A stretch of 64,000 bases of DNA from Stutzerimonas stutzeri (GCF_024448955.1 NZ_JAMOIH010000005.1:62001-126000); one strand, 5' to 3'; counted from the first letter of the stretch, positions 9,315 to 20,085 are shown. Made by a program: numbers and translations. The notes: a model not told the origin generated them from the sequence alone.

Positions 9315-10181
9315 TCAGCCGGCATCCAGCAAAGACATGAAGGCCTTGGCTGCGTTCGACAGGGTGCGCTCGGTATGGGTTATGTATCCGAGCTCTCTCG
9401 TTAGTTGAACTCCAGGCAGCGGAAGGCGCACCACCTGTTCATCGAGCATGGTGCGGGGCAGCACACTCCAGGCGATGCCAATGGAGACCATCATTTTGAT
9501 CGTCTCCATGTAATTGGTGCTCATCGTAATGTTCGGTCTGAGATTCTCGCGCTCGAACAGCCGTTGAGCGATATGGTGGGTGAAGGTGTTGCCACCTGGA
9601 AACACGGCGGGGTAACCGGCCACGTCGGCCAAGGTTATCTGCTGTTTTTGTGCCAGCGGATGCTCCGGGGCGACGACGAAGTCCAGCGGATCGTCCCAGA
9701 CCTTGCTGGCGCGAATCGGCGCAGCCGTATGTGGCGCCAGCGTAATCACGGCCAGTTCGGCACGACCATGAAGAACCTCTTCGTAGGCAACTTCCGAATC
9801 CAGGAAGCGGATGTCCAGATTCACGTCGGGATAGGCACGAGTGAAGCTCCTCAGCAACGGCGGCAGGCGATGCAGGCCGATGTGGTGACTGGTCGCCAGA
9901 CACAGGCGACCGCTGACTTCACCGTTGAGATTAGTCAATGCGCGGCGGGTGTCGTCCAGTACATTGAGGATTCGGTAGGCGCGAGGCAGCAGGGCCCGGC
10001 CGGCTTCGGTGAGGCCGATCTCCCGTCCCAGACGATCGAACAGGCGCACGTCGAGCTGCAACTCCAGTGCGGCAAGACGCTTGCTCACCGCAGGCTGAGT
10101 CAAGTGCAGGCGTTCTGCGGCCAAAGAGAAGCTGCCGGTTTCGGCGATGGCGATAAAGGCGTTGAGGCCTGCCAGATCCAT
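9315..10181 (-). CDS. LysR-family transcriptional regulator, divergent from leuC
   Basis: 288 residues. Residues 1-60 are a LysR winged helix-turn-helix (AFIAIAETGSFSLAAERLHLTQPAVSKRLAALE); residues 90-285 are the substrate-binding co-inducer domain. It is divergent from leuC, a position also held by a LysR gene in P. aeruginosa, so it likely regulates leucine biosynthesis and itself. This target is an inference from position; a LysR-type palindrome (10335-10349) lies between the two genes. The effector is unknown. The start ATG at 10181 fits the family length. Confidence 0.9.
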   Translation of the reverse strand: MDLAGLNAFIAIAETGSFSLAAERLHLTQPAVSKRLAALELQLDVRLFDRLGREIGLTEAGRALLPRAYRILNVLDDTRRALTNLNGEVSGRLCLATSHHIGLHRLPPLLRSFTRAYPDVNLDIRFLDSEVAYEEVLHGRAELAVITLAPHTAAPIRASKVWDDPLDFVVAPEHPLAQKQQITLADVAGYPAVFPGGNTFTHHIAQRLFERENLRPNITMSTNYMETIKMMVSIGIAWSVLPRTMLDEQVVRLPLPGVQLTRELGYITHTERTLSNAAKAFMSLLDAG

Positions 10182-10241
10182 AATTTCCTCTTGAAGCCGA
10201 TAGAAAGCGCTGGAGGCTGAGTGCCGCTCGGCCTGCGCTCC

Positions 10242-10310
10242 GTAGGTGGGCCGGGCGGCGCTCCGCTGCAGCCTACCGCGCTGATTCTGGTGGGCTAAAG
10301 CCCACCCTGC
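10242..10310. repeat. REP-like palindrome pair upstream of leuC
   Basis: A left arm beginning CGTAGGTGGGC at 10241-10251 and ending GCAGCCTAC near 10275 is followed by an inverted arm 10288-10307, GGTGGGCTAAAGCCCACC, itself a palindrome. The right arm matches the elements at 12556-12618 closely. The left arm is more diverged. It lies between the LysR start and the presumed regulatory region of leuC. Confidence 0.6.
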
Positions 10311-10334
10311 CTTTCGTCCAGCTTAGCTATAGAG

Positions 10335-10349
10335 ATTCCATATAGGAAT
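10335..10349. promoter_or_regulatory. Probable LysR-type operator ATTCC-N5-GGAAT
   Basis: A perfect inverted repeat, ATTCC-ATATA-GGAAT, contains the T-N11-A form expected of LysR-family binding sites. It sits in the 273-base region between the divergent lysR and leuC genes, 106 bases before the leuC start. The surrounding 40 bases are AT-rich compared with the window, as expected for a promoter. Binding by the neighbouring LysR protein is inferred, not shown. Confidence 0.55.
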
Positions 10350-10454
10350 GCATCGAATGAAAAATATGAATTTGAGTAATTCGATGTAACCCCATAGCAT
10401 TCACCCCATAAGCGAAAGGGCTATTGCCCGCAGAAACTGATGAGGAAAGTCCCG

Positions 10455-11882
<1,428 letters not shown>

Positions 11883-11893
11883 GGAGGCGAAAC

Positions 11894-12541
11894 ATGAAAG
11901 CATTCACCCAACACACCGGCCTGGTCTGTCCGCTCGATCGTGCCAATGTCGATACCGATCAGATCATTCCCAAGCAGTTCCTGAAGTCGATTAAGCGCAC
12001 CGGTTTCGGTCCGAACCTGTTCGATGAGTGGCGCTATCTGGATGTTGGTCAGCCGAACCAGGATTCTTCGCAGCGTCCAGTCAATCAGGATTTCGTGCTG
12101 AACTTCCCGCGCTATCGGGGCGCCAGTGTGCTGCTGGCGCGTGAGAACTTCGGCTGCGGTTCATCCCGTGAGCACGCACCATGGGCGCTGGAGGAGTACG
12201 GGTTTCGTACCATCATCGCGCCGAGTTATGCCGACATCTTCTATAACAACAGTTTTAAGAACGGCCTGTTACCGATCGTGCTTAAAGACGAAGAGGTGGA
12301 CGAGCTGTTCGAGCAGGCAGAGGCCACCGAGGGATATCAATTGACCGTCGACTTGGCCGCGCAAACCGTGACGCGCCCGGATGGCAAGCAGTACGGCTTC
12401 GAGGTCGACGCGTTCCGCAAGCACTGCCTGCTCAACGGCCTGGACGATATCGGCCTGACCTTGCAGGACGCCGAGGCCATCAAGGCCTTCGAAGCTCGTC
12501 ATCAGCAGAGCCAGCCGTGGCTGTTCGGCGCGATCAAGTAG
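11894..12541 (+). CDS. leuD: 3-isopropylmalate dehydratase small subunit LeuD
   Basis: 215 residues from ATG 11894 ([30 protein letters not shown]), preceded by TGAGGAGGCGAAAC, a strong ribosome site overlapping the leuC stop. The swivelling-domain motif [16 protein letters not shown] is intact. It pairs with LeuC to form the isomerase. The frame is open further upstream into leuC, but that extension has no family similarity. The next gene, leuB, is 120 bases away with a palindrome pair in between. Confidence 0.97.
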   Translation: MKAFTQHTGLVCPLDRANVDTDQIIPKQFLKSIKRTGFGPNLFDEWRYLDVGQPNQDSSQRPVNQDFVLNFPRYRGASVLLARENFGCGSSREHAPWALEEYGFRTIIAPSYADIFYNNSFKNGLLPIVLKDEEVDELFEQAEATEGYQLTVDLAAQTVTRPDGKQYGFEVDAFRKHCLLNGLDDIGLTLQDAEAIKAFEARHQQSQPWLFGAIK

Positions 12542-12555
12542 GTGAAAATTACGAG

Positions 12556-12618
12556 GTAGGGTGGGCTTCAGCCCACCAACACGGCTCGGAGCTACTGGTG
12601 GGCTGAAGCCCACCCTAT
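12556..12618. repeat. REP-like palindrome pair inside the leu operon (leuD-leuB)
   Basis: Copy one, 12556-12578, starts GTAGGGTGGGCTTCAGCCC. Copy two, 12596-12618, is its near-exact inverse (TGGTGGGCTGAAGCCCACC followed by CTAT). Each copy holds its own small palindrome (GTGGGC/GCCCAC), and together they can form a stem of about 23 bp with a 17-base loop. In the transcript this would be a strong hairpin between leuD and leuB, able to stabilise the upstream mRNA or cause partial termination. No T-run follows. Confidence 0.8.
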
Positions 12619-12661
12619 GGAGCACCCCGGCCCCGAAGTGACTCCTTATAAGGAATAGGAA

Positions 12662-13744
12662 ATGTCCAAACAGATTCTGGTTCTCCCTGGCGATGGCATC
12701 GGCCCGGAAATCATGGCCGAAGCGGTCAAGGTGCTGCAGCTGGCCAATGACAAGTTCCAGCTGAACTTCGAACTGAGCTATGACGAGCTGGGCGGCGCGG
12801 CCATCGACAAATACGGCGTGCCGCTGGCTGACGAAACCCTCGAGCGTGCCCGTGCCGCCGATGCCATTCTGCTGGGCGCCGTCGGTGGTCCCAAGTGGGA
12901 TGCCATCGATCCGGCCATCCGTCCTGAGCGCGGCCTGTTGAAGATCCGCTCGCAACTGGGGCTGTTCGGCAACCTGCGTCCGGCGCTGCTGTATCCGCAG
13001 CTGGCCGAAGCGTCGAGTTTGAAGCCGGAGATCGTTGCCGGCCTGGATATCCTCATCGTGCGTGAGTTGACCGGCGGTATCTATTTTGGCCAGCCGCGTG
13101 AAAGCAAAGTGTTGGAGAACGGCGAGCGTATGGCCTACGACACCCTGCCTTACAGCGAGAGCGAAATCCGCCGTATCGCCAAGGTCGGTTTCGACATGGC
13201 CATGGTGCGCAACAAGAAGCTCTGCTCGGTGGACAAGGCCAACGTGCTGGCCTCCAGCCAGTTGTGGCGTGCGGTAGTGGAAGAGGTCGGCAAAGATTAT
13301 CCGGACGTCAAGCTCAGCCATATGTATGTCGATAATGCCGCCATGCAGCTGGTCCGCGCGCCCAAGCAGTTCGACGTGATCGTTACCGATAACATGTTCG
13401 GCGACATCCTGTCCGACGAGGCTTCCATGCTCACCGGTTCCATCGGCATGCTGCCGTCGGCGTCGCTGGATGCTAACAACAAGGGCATGTACGAGCCTTG
13501 CCATGGCTCGGCGCCAGATATAGCTGGCAAGGGCATCGCCAACCCGCTGGCGACCATCCTTTCGGTATCGATGATGCTGCGCTACAGCTTTAATCAGGTG
13601 GCGGCGGCCGATGCCATTGAGCGAGCGGTCAGCGACGTGCTCGACCAAGGCCTGCGCACCGGCGACATCTGGTCCGATGGCTGTAACAAGGTCGGCACTC
13701 AGGCAATGGGCGATGCGGTAGTCGCGGCGCTCGCGAAGTTGTAA
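12662..13744 (+). CDS. leuB: 3-isopropylmalate dehydrogenase LeuB
   Basis: 360 residues. It oxidatively decarboxylates 3-isopropylmalate with NAD+, the third specific step of leucine synthesis. Visible motifs are [10 protein letters not shown] at the N terminus, [11 protein letters not shown], the substrate-binding [21 protein letters not shown], and [26 protein letters not shown] with the metal-binding Asp residues, then [18 protein letters not shown]. The ATG at 12662 follows AAGGAATAGGAA. It is separated from leuD by the palindrome pair and from asd by 53 bases, so it probably shares a transcript with asd. Confidence 0.97.
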   Translation: MSKQILVLPGDGIGPEIMAEAVKVLQLANDKFQLNFELSYDELGGAAIDKYGVPLADETLERARAADAILLGAVGGPKWDAIDPAIRPERGLLKIRSQLGLFGNLRPALLYPQLAEASSLKPEIVAGLDILIVRELTGGIYFGQPRESKVLENGERMAYDTLPYSESEIRRIAKVGFDMAMVRNKKLCSVDKANVLASSQLWRAVVEEVGKDYPDVKLSHMYVDNAAMQLVRAPKQFDVIVTDNMFGDILSDEASMLTGSIGMLPSASLDANNKGMYEPCHGSAPDIAGKGIANPLATILSVSMMLRYSFNQVAAADAIERAVSDVLDQGLRTGDIWSDGCNKVGTQAMGDAVVAALAKL

Positions 13745-13797
13745 TCTCTTGGCCCGCTCTCAAAGCGGGTGGGTCACTTTATATAGGTGTAGTTGCG

Positions 13798-14910
13798 ATG
13801 AAACGTGTAGGTCTGATCGGTTGGCGCGGCATGGTCGGTTCCGTGCTCATGCAGCGGATGCTGGAAGAGCGGGACTTCGACCTGATCGAGCCGGTGTTCT
13901 TTACCACTTCCAACGTAGGCGGTCAGGGGCCTTCGATCGGCAAGGACATCGCGCCGCTCAAGGATGCCTACAGCGTCGATGAGCTGAAAAGCCTCGACGT
14001 GATCCTGACCTGTCAGGGTGGCGACTACACCAACGAAGTATTCCCCAAGCTGCGCGAAGCCGGCTGGAATGGGTACTGGATCGACGCTGCCTCCGCCCTG
14101 CGCATGCAGGACGATGCGGTCATCGTGCTGGACCCGGTCAACCGCAAGGTGATCGACCAGCAGCTCGATGCCGGCACTCGCAACTATATTGGTGGCAACT
14201 GCACCGTCAGCCTGATGCTGATGGGGCTCGGCGGCCTGTTCGAGAACGGTCTGGTCGAGTGGATGAGCGCTATGACCTACCAGGCGGCGTCCGGCGCCGG
14301 TGCGCAGAACATGCGCGAGCTGATCAAGCAGATGGGCACCATCAACGCTGCGGTTGCCGATGAACTGGCCGACCCGGCCAGTGCGATTCTGGAGATCGAC
14401 CGCAAGGTCGCAGAGAGCCAGCGGTCCGAGTCCTTCCCGGTAGATAACTTCGGCGTGCCGCTGGCCGGTAGCCTGATTCCCTATATCGATAAGGAACTGC
14501 CCAACGGGCAGAGCCGCGAGGAGTGGAAGGCACAGGCCGAAACCAACAAGATCCTCGGGCGCTTCAAGAATCCGATTCCGGTCGACGGCATCTGCGTGCG
14601 CATCGGCGCCATGCGTTGCCATAGCCAGGCGCTGACTATCAAGCTGAACAAGGATGTGCCGATCTCGGATATAGAGGGCATGATCAGCCAGCACAACCCT
14701 TGGGTTAAGCTGGTTCCGAATCATCGGGACGCCAGCATGCAGGAGCTCAGTCCGACCTCGGTGACCGGCACGCTGAACGTACCTGTCGGTCGTTTGCGCA
14801 AGCTGAACATGGGTTCTCATTATCTGGGCGCCTTCACCGTGGGCGACCAGTTGCTCTGGGGCGCCGCGGAACCCTTGCGGCGGATGTTGCGCATCCTTCT
14901 GGAACGCTAA
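13798..14910 (+). CDS. asd: Aspartate-semialdehyde dehydrogenase Asd
   Basis: 370 residues. It reduces aspartyl phosphate to aspartate semialdehyde with NADPH, the branch point to lysine/diaminopimelate, threonine and methionine. The NADP-binding start is [21 protein letters not shown]; the active-site Cys135 is in [15 protein letters not shown]. The size and the RGMVGSVLM start match the proteobacterial A. A clear terminator follows at 14932. In P. aeruginosa a second asd/usg-like gene lies between asd and fimV; none is present here. Confidence 0.97.
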   Translation: MKRVGLIGWRGMVGSVLMQRMLEERDFDLIEPVFFTTSNVGGQGPSIGKDIAPLKDAYSVDELKSLDVILTCQGGDYTNEVFPKLREAGWNGYWIDAASALRMQDDAVIVLDPVNRKVIDQQLDAGTRNYIGGNCTVSLMLMGLGGLFENGLVEWMSAMTYQAASGAGAQNMRELIKQMGTINAAVADELADPASAILEIDRKVAESQRSESFPVDNFGVPLAGSLIPYIDKELPNGQSREEWKAQAETNKILGRFKNPIPVDGICVRIGAMRCHSQALTIKLNKDVPISDIEGMISQHNPWVKLVPNHRDASMQELSPTSVTGTLNVPVGRLRKLNMGSHYLGAFTVGDQLLWGAAEPLRRMLRILLER

Positions 14911-14931
14911 ACCGCAAGGAAGGAAACACCG

Positions 14932-14963
14932 AAGCGCCTCGGCACAGCCGCGGCGCTTTTTTT
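14932..14963 (+). terminator. Rho-independent terminator after asd
   Basis: Stem AAGCGCC (14932-14938) pairs with GGCGCTT (14952-14958), extended inward by CGGC/GCCG after one mismatch, and is followed by a run of seven T. It ends the leu-asd transcription unit. Confidence 0.85.
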
Positions 14964-15525
14964 ATCTGGTCGAAGCTGCCTAGCTGAGCGTTCCGCAGCG
15001 AGGGCTCTGCATGGCGCGTTCGTCGGATCTAGGCTTAACCTCACTGCGGGACGATCTGCTTCGGCTACAGTGACGCCCTTCGGACGGCTCACCATGTGTC
15101 GGTATCGACGCGGTTAAGGGCTGTTTTTCGTTTCCATATTTAGGTGGCGGGCCGATAGATATTGCTTCAATAACTACACCGCCAGGGTTTCGCATTGTTT
15201 CGTTGAGCGTCTTGTTCGGAATTGAAGTACAAGGGCTACCGGTTCGCGAGCAGGCTGCAGCTTCGTTGAAACAGGCGAACGCGAATTGTGGATTGTGTCT
15301 GATAACGTGGCAAAAGGCGTGGCGGGCAATGCAGTGCGGTCTGGTGAGTTATTGATAAAACACTATCTGTAAAAGATACTTACCGGCAATTCGAATAACT
15401 ATATCTAGCTAGCTGCGCTGTTTAGGCTTATCGCTGACGGGGGGCCGCCATCTGGCGGGCACGGGCAGCGTCTATAAGACCCTTCTCGAAGATCCGAGAA
15501 AAGTTAAAAAACAAGGGATTACATA
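14964..15525. other. Gene-free region between asd and fimV
   Basis: About 560 bases with no credible gene. Two minus-strand open frames near 14907-15195 have no recognisable similarity, no ribosome site and poor codon use. I see no palindromic repeat and no RNA gene that I recognise. The last 180 bases are AT-rich and hold the fimV promoter candidate. In P. aeruginosa the corresponding place holds a usg-like asd paralogue; no trace of it can be read here. Confidence 0.6.
15352..15380 (+). promoter_or_regulatory. Candidate sigma-70 promoter for fimV
   Basis: TTGATA (15352-15357), a 17-base spacer, then GATACT (15375-15380), in an AT-rich stretch 145 bases before the fimV start. Matches are 4-5 of 6 in each box; no experimental evidence. 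Confidence 0.4.
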
Positions 15526-18249
15526 ATGGTTCGGGTTCGCAATCTGGTGCTGGCAATCGCGGCTGCTACCGCGCTGACTTCCGAAATGGCGTACGCGCTG
15601 GGGCTGGGAGAGGTCACGCTGAAGTCGGCACTGAATCAACCGCTGGTGGCTGAAATCGAATTGCTGGATGCGAAAACTCTGGCGCCGGGTGAAGTGGTCC
15701 CGGTTCTGGCGTCTGCGGAAGATTTCAATCGGGCGGGTGTTGACCGGCAGTATTTCCTGACGGACCTGACCTTTACCCCTGTTTTGCGCCCTGATGGCAA
15801 GAGCGTTATCCGGGTCTCATCGACCAAGCCGGTTCGCGAACCCTACCTGAACTTCCTCATCGAGGTGCTCTGGCCCAACGGTCGGCTACTGCGCGAATAC
15901 ACGCTCCTGCTGGACCCGCCGCTTTATTCGCCGGAAATCGCTGCTTCCGTTGCCCCTCAGTTGCCTATTGCAGCGCCAATCGTTCGGTCCGAGACGGCGC
16001 CGCGAGTCGCAACGCGGCCTGCTTCAGCGCCTACCGGCGCTTCCGCGCTGCAAGGTGAGCAATATAAAGTCACGCCTAATGACACGCTGTGGGAAATTGC
16101 CGAGCGCGCCCGCCAAGGTGGCACCGTTCATCAGACCATGCTGGCCATTCAAGACCTGAACCCTGACGCCTTCATCGCTGGCAACATCAACCGAATGAAG
16201 AACGGTCAGGTGCTTCGCCTGCCGAATGCCGAGCAAATCGGTAGCCGGTCACAAGCTGAGGCGATTCAGCAAGTCGCGCAACAGAACGCAAGTTGGCGTC
16301 AGGCTGCCGCCTCCGGCGCAGCGGGCACGCGCCAGCTGGATGCGACCCAGCGTGATTCGGTGGGAGCAGCACCATCGCGTAGTGAGCAGGGCGATAATCT
16401 CCGCTTGGTCGCACCGGAAGCCGACGAAGCCACAGCGGGTAGTGATACTGGAAGCGGAGCCGACGCTCAGGCGTTGCGTGACAAGCTCGCGGTTACCGAG
16501 GAAAGTCTTGATTCCAGTCGTCGCGAAAATCTGGACCTCAAGGACCGTCTCAACGATCTTCAGGGTCAACTCGACAAGCTGCAGCGCCTGATGCAGCTCA
16601 AGGACGACCAGTTGGCCAAGCTACAAGCTCAACTGGCAACGGGGGCCGAGCCGGGAGTCGATGCGACATCCGCGCTGCCTTCGAATAGTGAAATTGATTC
16701 AAGCGCTAACGTTGCTCCGGAAACGCCCGAAGCAGTAACCGAAACCACTGCCGAGCCCGAAGTTACTGGTGCTGAGGTCATAGCTCCAGCAGCGACCCAA
16801 GGAGAGGCAGCGGTAGATACGGAGCCGGCTGCACAGGCGCCAGTCACACCGGCTCCCGCAGCATCGGCTCCAGCGATACAAGAGCCTGAAGCCGATAGCT
16901 ACGTCGACGAGCTGTTGGCCAATCCCATTCTCCTCGGCGCCTTGGGCGGCGGAGCCCTTTTGCTATTGCTGGTCGGGCTGATGGCGTTGTCCCGCCGCAA
17001 CGCTTTGAAGGAAGCTGAACTGCAGGAAAGCCTGCTTGCCGATAGTTCACCTGACACGTTCTACATGGCGCAGCAGGATCTCGATTCGTCCGCTGTGGAG
17101 TCGACCGATAAAGACAGCGGTGAGCATTCGGCTGACTCGCTCGCTGCCGCTACCAACGACCCCTTGGCCGAGGCCGATATTTACATCGCTTACGGTCGTT
17201 TCAATCAGGCTGGCGACCTGCTGCAGAATGCATTGAACGATGAGCCGCAGCGCAGTGACCTGCGATTGAAGCTGATGGAAGTCTATGCCGAACTTGGTGA
17301 TCGGGATGGTTTCGCTCGGCAAGAGGCGGAGCTCCGCGAAATCGGCGGCTCGTTGGACGCAATTGAACAGACGAAGCTCCGTTATCCGGCAATGGCTGCA
17401 GCAGCTGGCTTCGCTGCGGCAGCCGCCGCGACAAGCACCAATGATTTTGAGAGCTTCAGCCTGGATGATCTCCAGCTTGACGAACCGGCTTCGGCACCGA
17501 CTGCTGATCAGGTGTCGGGTGATGCCTTTGACCTGAGTCTGGACGATCTTGAACTCAATGATGACCTGACCCGAACAGCCGTAGCCCCGGCTGGCGAGAC
17601 CTCAGAGGAGCTTGTCGAACTCAATTTCGACGACCTCAATCTTGACGCCGCTGCGCAGGAGCAGGCCGCTGACGATTTCGCGTTTGACCTGGACAAATCG
17701 TCCGAAGCGGATATGCAGTCCCTTGAAGCCGAACTTGCCGGTTTCTCGCTCGATCTTGAAGATCAGCCGAAATCTTCTACTGTCGATGACGATGTGCTGT
17801 TAGACCTCGACGAAGAACTGTCGAAGCCAGTAGCGGGCGAGCCTGCTGCCGAGGACTTTGATTTCCAGCTCTCCGATCCTGTCCAGTCTGCGGGCATGCC
17901 GGATGAGTTCGATCTGTCGGTTCCTGACGAGACCAGCGGCGGAGCGGTATCCGAAACGTTTATCTCCGAGTTCGATGAGGTCGAAGCTGAGCCTGAAGCC
18001 TTGGCGCGAGACGTGGACGAGCCGCTCGACCTATCGGAGCCGGAGGCCGAGTCAACCTCGGAGGGTCTTGACGACGATTTCGATTTCTTCGCCGACACCG
18101 ATGAAACCACCACCAAGCTGGACCTTGCCCGCGCCTATATCGATATGGGTGATGCCGAAGGCGCTCGCGACATCCTCGATGAGGTCATGAACGAGGGCAG
18201 TGATACCCAGCAGCAAGAGGCGCGAGAGATGCTCGCCAAACTAGCCTGA
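15526..18249 (+). CDS. fimV: Pilus assembly / polar hub protein FimV
   Basis: 907 residues. A signal peptide (about 1-25, ending MAYA-LGLGEV) precedes the FimV N-terminal domain (25-145, LGLGEVTLKSALNQPL...EIELL). A LysM peptidoglycan-binding domain follows at about 178-240 (YKVTPNDTLWEIAERAR), a coiled coil near 320-375, a Glu/Ala/Pro linker, one membrane segment at about 466-485 (LLGALGGGALLLLLVGLMAL), a TPR at about 545-610, a long acidic Asp/Leu-rich cytoplasmic region, and the conserved C-terminal TPR-like end (KLDLARAYIDMGDAEGARDILDEVM). FimV supports type IV pilus secretin assembly, cAMP signalling and polar localisation. The start ATG follows ACAAGGGATT. truA begins 2 bases after the stop. 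Confidence 0.95.
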   Translation: MVRVRNLVLAIAAATALTSEMAYALGLGEVTLKSALNQPLVAEIELLDAKTLAPGEVVPVLASAEDFNRAGVDRQYFLTDLTFTPVLRPDGKSVIRVSSTKPVREPYLNFLIEVLWPNGRLLREYTLLLDPPLYSPEIAASVAPQLPIAAPIVRSETAPRVATRPASAPTGASALQGEQYKVTPNDTLWEIAERARQGGTVHQTMLAIQDLNPDAFIAGNINRMKNGQVLRLPNAEQIGSRSQAEAIQQVAQQNASWRQAAASGAAGTRQLDATQRDSVGAAPSRSEQGDNLRLVAPEADEATAGSDTGSGADAQALRDKLAVTEESLDSSRRENLDLKDRLNDLQGQLDKLQRLMQLKDDQLAKLQAQLATGAEPGVDATSALPSNSEIDSSANVAPETPEAVTETTAEPEVTGAEVIAPAATQGEAAVDTEPAAQAPVTPAPAASAPAIQEPEADSYVDELLANPILLGALGGGALLLLLVGLMALSRRNALKEAELQESLLADSSPDTFYMAQQDLDSSAVESTDKDSGEHSADSLAAATNDPLAEADIYIAYGRFNQAGDLLQNALNDEPQRSDLRLKLMEVYAELGDRDGFARQEAELREIGGSLDAIEQTKLRYPAMAAAAGFAAAAAATSTNDFESFSLDDLQLDEPASAPTADQVSGDAFDLSLDDLELNDDLTRTAVAPAGETSEELVELNFDDLNLDAAAQEQAADDFAFDLDKSSEADMQSLEAELAGFSLDLEDQPKSSTVDDDVLLDLDEELSKPVAGEPAAEDFDFQLSDPVQSAGMPDEFDLSVPDETSGGAVSETFISEFDEVEAEPEALARDVDEPLDLSEPEAESTSEGLDDDFDFFADTDETTTKLDLARAYIDMGDAEGARDILDEVMNEGSDTQQQEAREMLAKLA

Positions 18250-18251
18250 CC

Positions 18252-19121
18252 ATGATCGAAGCAGTACCTGAAGCGGCAGCCCTATCGGCTGCCGCTGACG
18301 TTTTCAGAATTGCCCTTGGTGTGGAATACAAGGGGTCCCGTTATCGTGGGTTTCAACGGCAACGTGATGGCGTGCCGTCAATTCAGCTCTCACTGGAAAA
18401 TGCCTTGAGCAAAGTGGCCGGCGGCCACCCGGTGACGCTGAGTTGTGCTGGGCGTACCGATGCGCTCGTTCATGCCTGCGCCCAGGTGGTTCATTTCGAT
18501 ACGCCAGTGACGCGCTCCATGCACGCCTGGGTAATGGGCGCGAACATGAATCTGCCGGGTGATATCAGCGTGACCTGGGCCAAGGAAATGCCCAAGAGCT
18601 TCGACGCGCGCTTCAGCGCCATGGCGCGCCGTTATCGTTACGTCATCTACAACGACCAGATTCGCCCGGCTCATCTCGCCGAAGAAGTAACTTGGAACCA
18701 CCGACCGCTGGACATTGCGCGCATGCGCGAAGCGGCTAAGGCATTCGTCGGAACCCACGACTTCAGTGCTTTCAGAGCGCGCCAGTGCCAGGCGAAATCG
18801 CCGATCAAAACCATTCACCATCTGGAGCTGCTCGAGTATGGCAGGCTGATCGTGATCGACGTGCGTGCCAATGCTTTTCTGCACCACATGGTGCGTAACT
18901 TCGCCGGTGTGTTGATGACCATCGGGGCGGGCGAACGCCCGGTCGAATGGGCGAGGGAAGTGCTGGAGTCGCGTGTAAGGCGAACGGGTGGTGTTACCGC
19001 CCATCCCTACGGCTTGTATCTCGTTCAGGTGGATTACCCGGAACAGTTCGAATTGCCTGAGCGCTATCTTGGGCCGCATTTCCTGTCTGGCCTGCCTGAT
19101 GTGCGAAATCATCCGACCTGA
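18252..19121 (+). CDS. truA: tRNA pseudouridine(38-40) synthase TruA
   Basis: 289 residues. It converts U38-U40 in the anticodon arm of several tRNAs to pseudouridine. The catalytic Asp is in CAGRTDALVHACAQVVHFDT; the KxxYxYxI-like ARRYRYVIYND and the C-terminal FLHHMVRNFAGVLM motif are present. Compared with the common GRTDAGVHA-GQ motif, this copy has Leu for Gly and a Cys-Ala replacing Thr/Ser-Gly, while the Asp and His are kept. An alternative start inside (after the N-terminal 20 residues, at FRIALGVEYKGSRYRGF) has no start codon nearby. Close coupling to fimV matches P. aeruginosa. Confidence 0.95.
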   Translation: MIEAVPEAAALSAAADVFRIALGVEYKGSRYRGFQRQRDGVPSIQLSLENALSKVAGGHPVTLSCAGRTDALVHACAQVVHFDTPVTRSMHAWVMGANMNLPGDISVTWAKEMPKSFDARFSAMARRYRYVIYNDQIRPAHLAEEVTWNHRPLDIARMREAAKAFVGTHDFSAFRARQCQAKSPIKTIHHLELLEYGRLIVIDVRANAFLHHMVRNFAGVLMTIGAGERPVEWAREVLESRVRRTGGVTAHPYGLYLVQVDYPEQFELPERYLGPHFLSGLPDVRNHPT

Positions 19122-19237
19122 TGCCAGCGGCGGGACAAGTGACGAGTCATCCTTCGAAACGGACGATAAAGTGATGCGGGTTGCAGCCTGTGGCGCTTTT
19201 GTTACCATCCGGGGTCTTTTATCGCAGGTGCCTGCCG

Positions 19238-19861
19238 TTGCCTATCGTTCGTAGCAAGATATGTGGAATCACCCGGGTTGAGGACGCGCTCGTCGCTGCC
19301 GAAGCCGGTGCGGATGCGATTGGCCTGGTGTTCTATGCCAAGAGCCCACGCGCGGTAAATATCCAGCAGGCTCGCGCCATCATTGCCGCTCTGCCGCCTT
19401 TCATCACCACCGTAGGCTTGTTCGTCAACGCATCGCGTTGCGAAATCAATGAGACGCTGGATGCCGTGCCGCTGGATGCACTGCAATTTCATGGTGACGA
19501 AACGCCGGCAGACTGCGAAGGCTTTCATCGGCCGTGGTACAAGGCGCTCAGAGTCAAGGCGGGTGAGGATGTCCGGGTGCAGGCCGCACGCTACGCTGGG
19601 GCTAGCGCAATTCTGCTCGATACCTTTGTTGCGGGTGTTCCTGGCGGGACGGGCGAGGTGTTTGATTGGTCCCTAATCCCTGCAAATCTGCCCAAACCAC
19701 TGATATTAGCTGGCGGGCTGACTTCGCAAAATGTTCGCCAGGCGCTGGCCGAGGTAAGTCCGTTCGCCGTCGACGTGAGTGGGGGAGTAGAGCTGAGCAA
19801 GGGCGTCAAAGATGCGCAGAAAGTGCGGGACTTCGTTCGGTCAGTAAGAGCTTCGATGTGA
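19238..19861 (+). CDS. trpF: Phosphoribosylanthranilate isomerase TrpF (TTG start)
   Basis: 207 residues from the TTG at 19238, giving [13 protein letters not shown], which lines up with the usual M-P-x-V-R-x-K-I-C-G start; GCAGGTG lies 7-13 bases upstream. The frame opens at an ATG at 19181, but that adds 19 residues unlike the family. The enzyme performs the third step of tryptophan synthesis. The catalytic Cys in KICGIT and Asp in [14 protein letters not shown] are visible, and the phosphate-binding [10 protein letters not shown] is intact. It lies alone between truA and accD, as in P. aeruginosa, away from trpBA. Confidence 0.93.
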   Translation: MPIVRSKICGITRVEDALVAAEAGADAIGLVFYAKSPRAVNIQQARAIIAALPPFITTVGLFVNASRCEINETLDAVPLDALQFHGDETPADCEGFHRPWYKALRVKAGEDVRVQAARYAGASAILLDTFVAGVPGGTGEVFDWSLIPANLPKPLILAGGLTSQNVRQALAEVSPFAVDVSGGVELSKGVKDAQKVRDFVRSVRASM

Positions 19862-20085
19862 CGAGCGCAGGGTCATTGCCGTCCAGTTACCATTCGCCGA
19901 TTTGGCGAGCCTCGCCACTGTTACCGATCTGGTGCCAGGCGGCGATCAGACTTCAGCGATAGCGCTTCTTTGGCTATTGCCTACGCGACGCAGTGAGCTC
20001 CGACTGGAGACCGGTCGCAACGATGAATTTTTCCGGTGCGTGCAGTCGTTACGCGCGGGACTGACAAGCTGTGGAGAATAAAAGC

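Noticed and set aside
10348..10389. 13-residue leader-peptide-like ORF before leuC
   Set aside because: Has only one Leu codon, no proper ribosome site and no following antiterminator/terminator pair, so leucine attenuation is not supported.
12269..13648. 459-codon open frame antisense to leuD/leuB
   Set aside because: Fully covered by leuD and leuB, whose products are certain; composition rich in His/Arg/Gln is a typical shadow of high-GC genes.
14907..15195. Minus-strand open frames in the asd-fimV gap
   Set aside because: Short, no ribosome site, no recognisable similarity and partly over the asd terminator.
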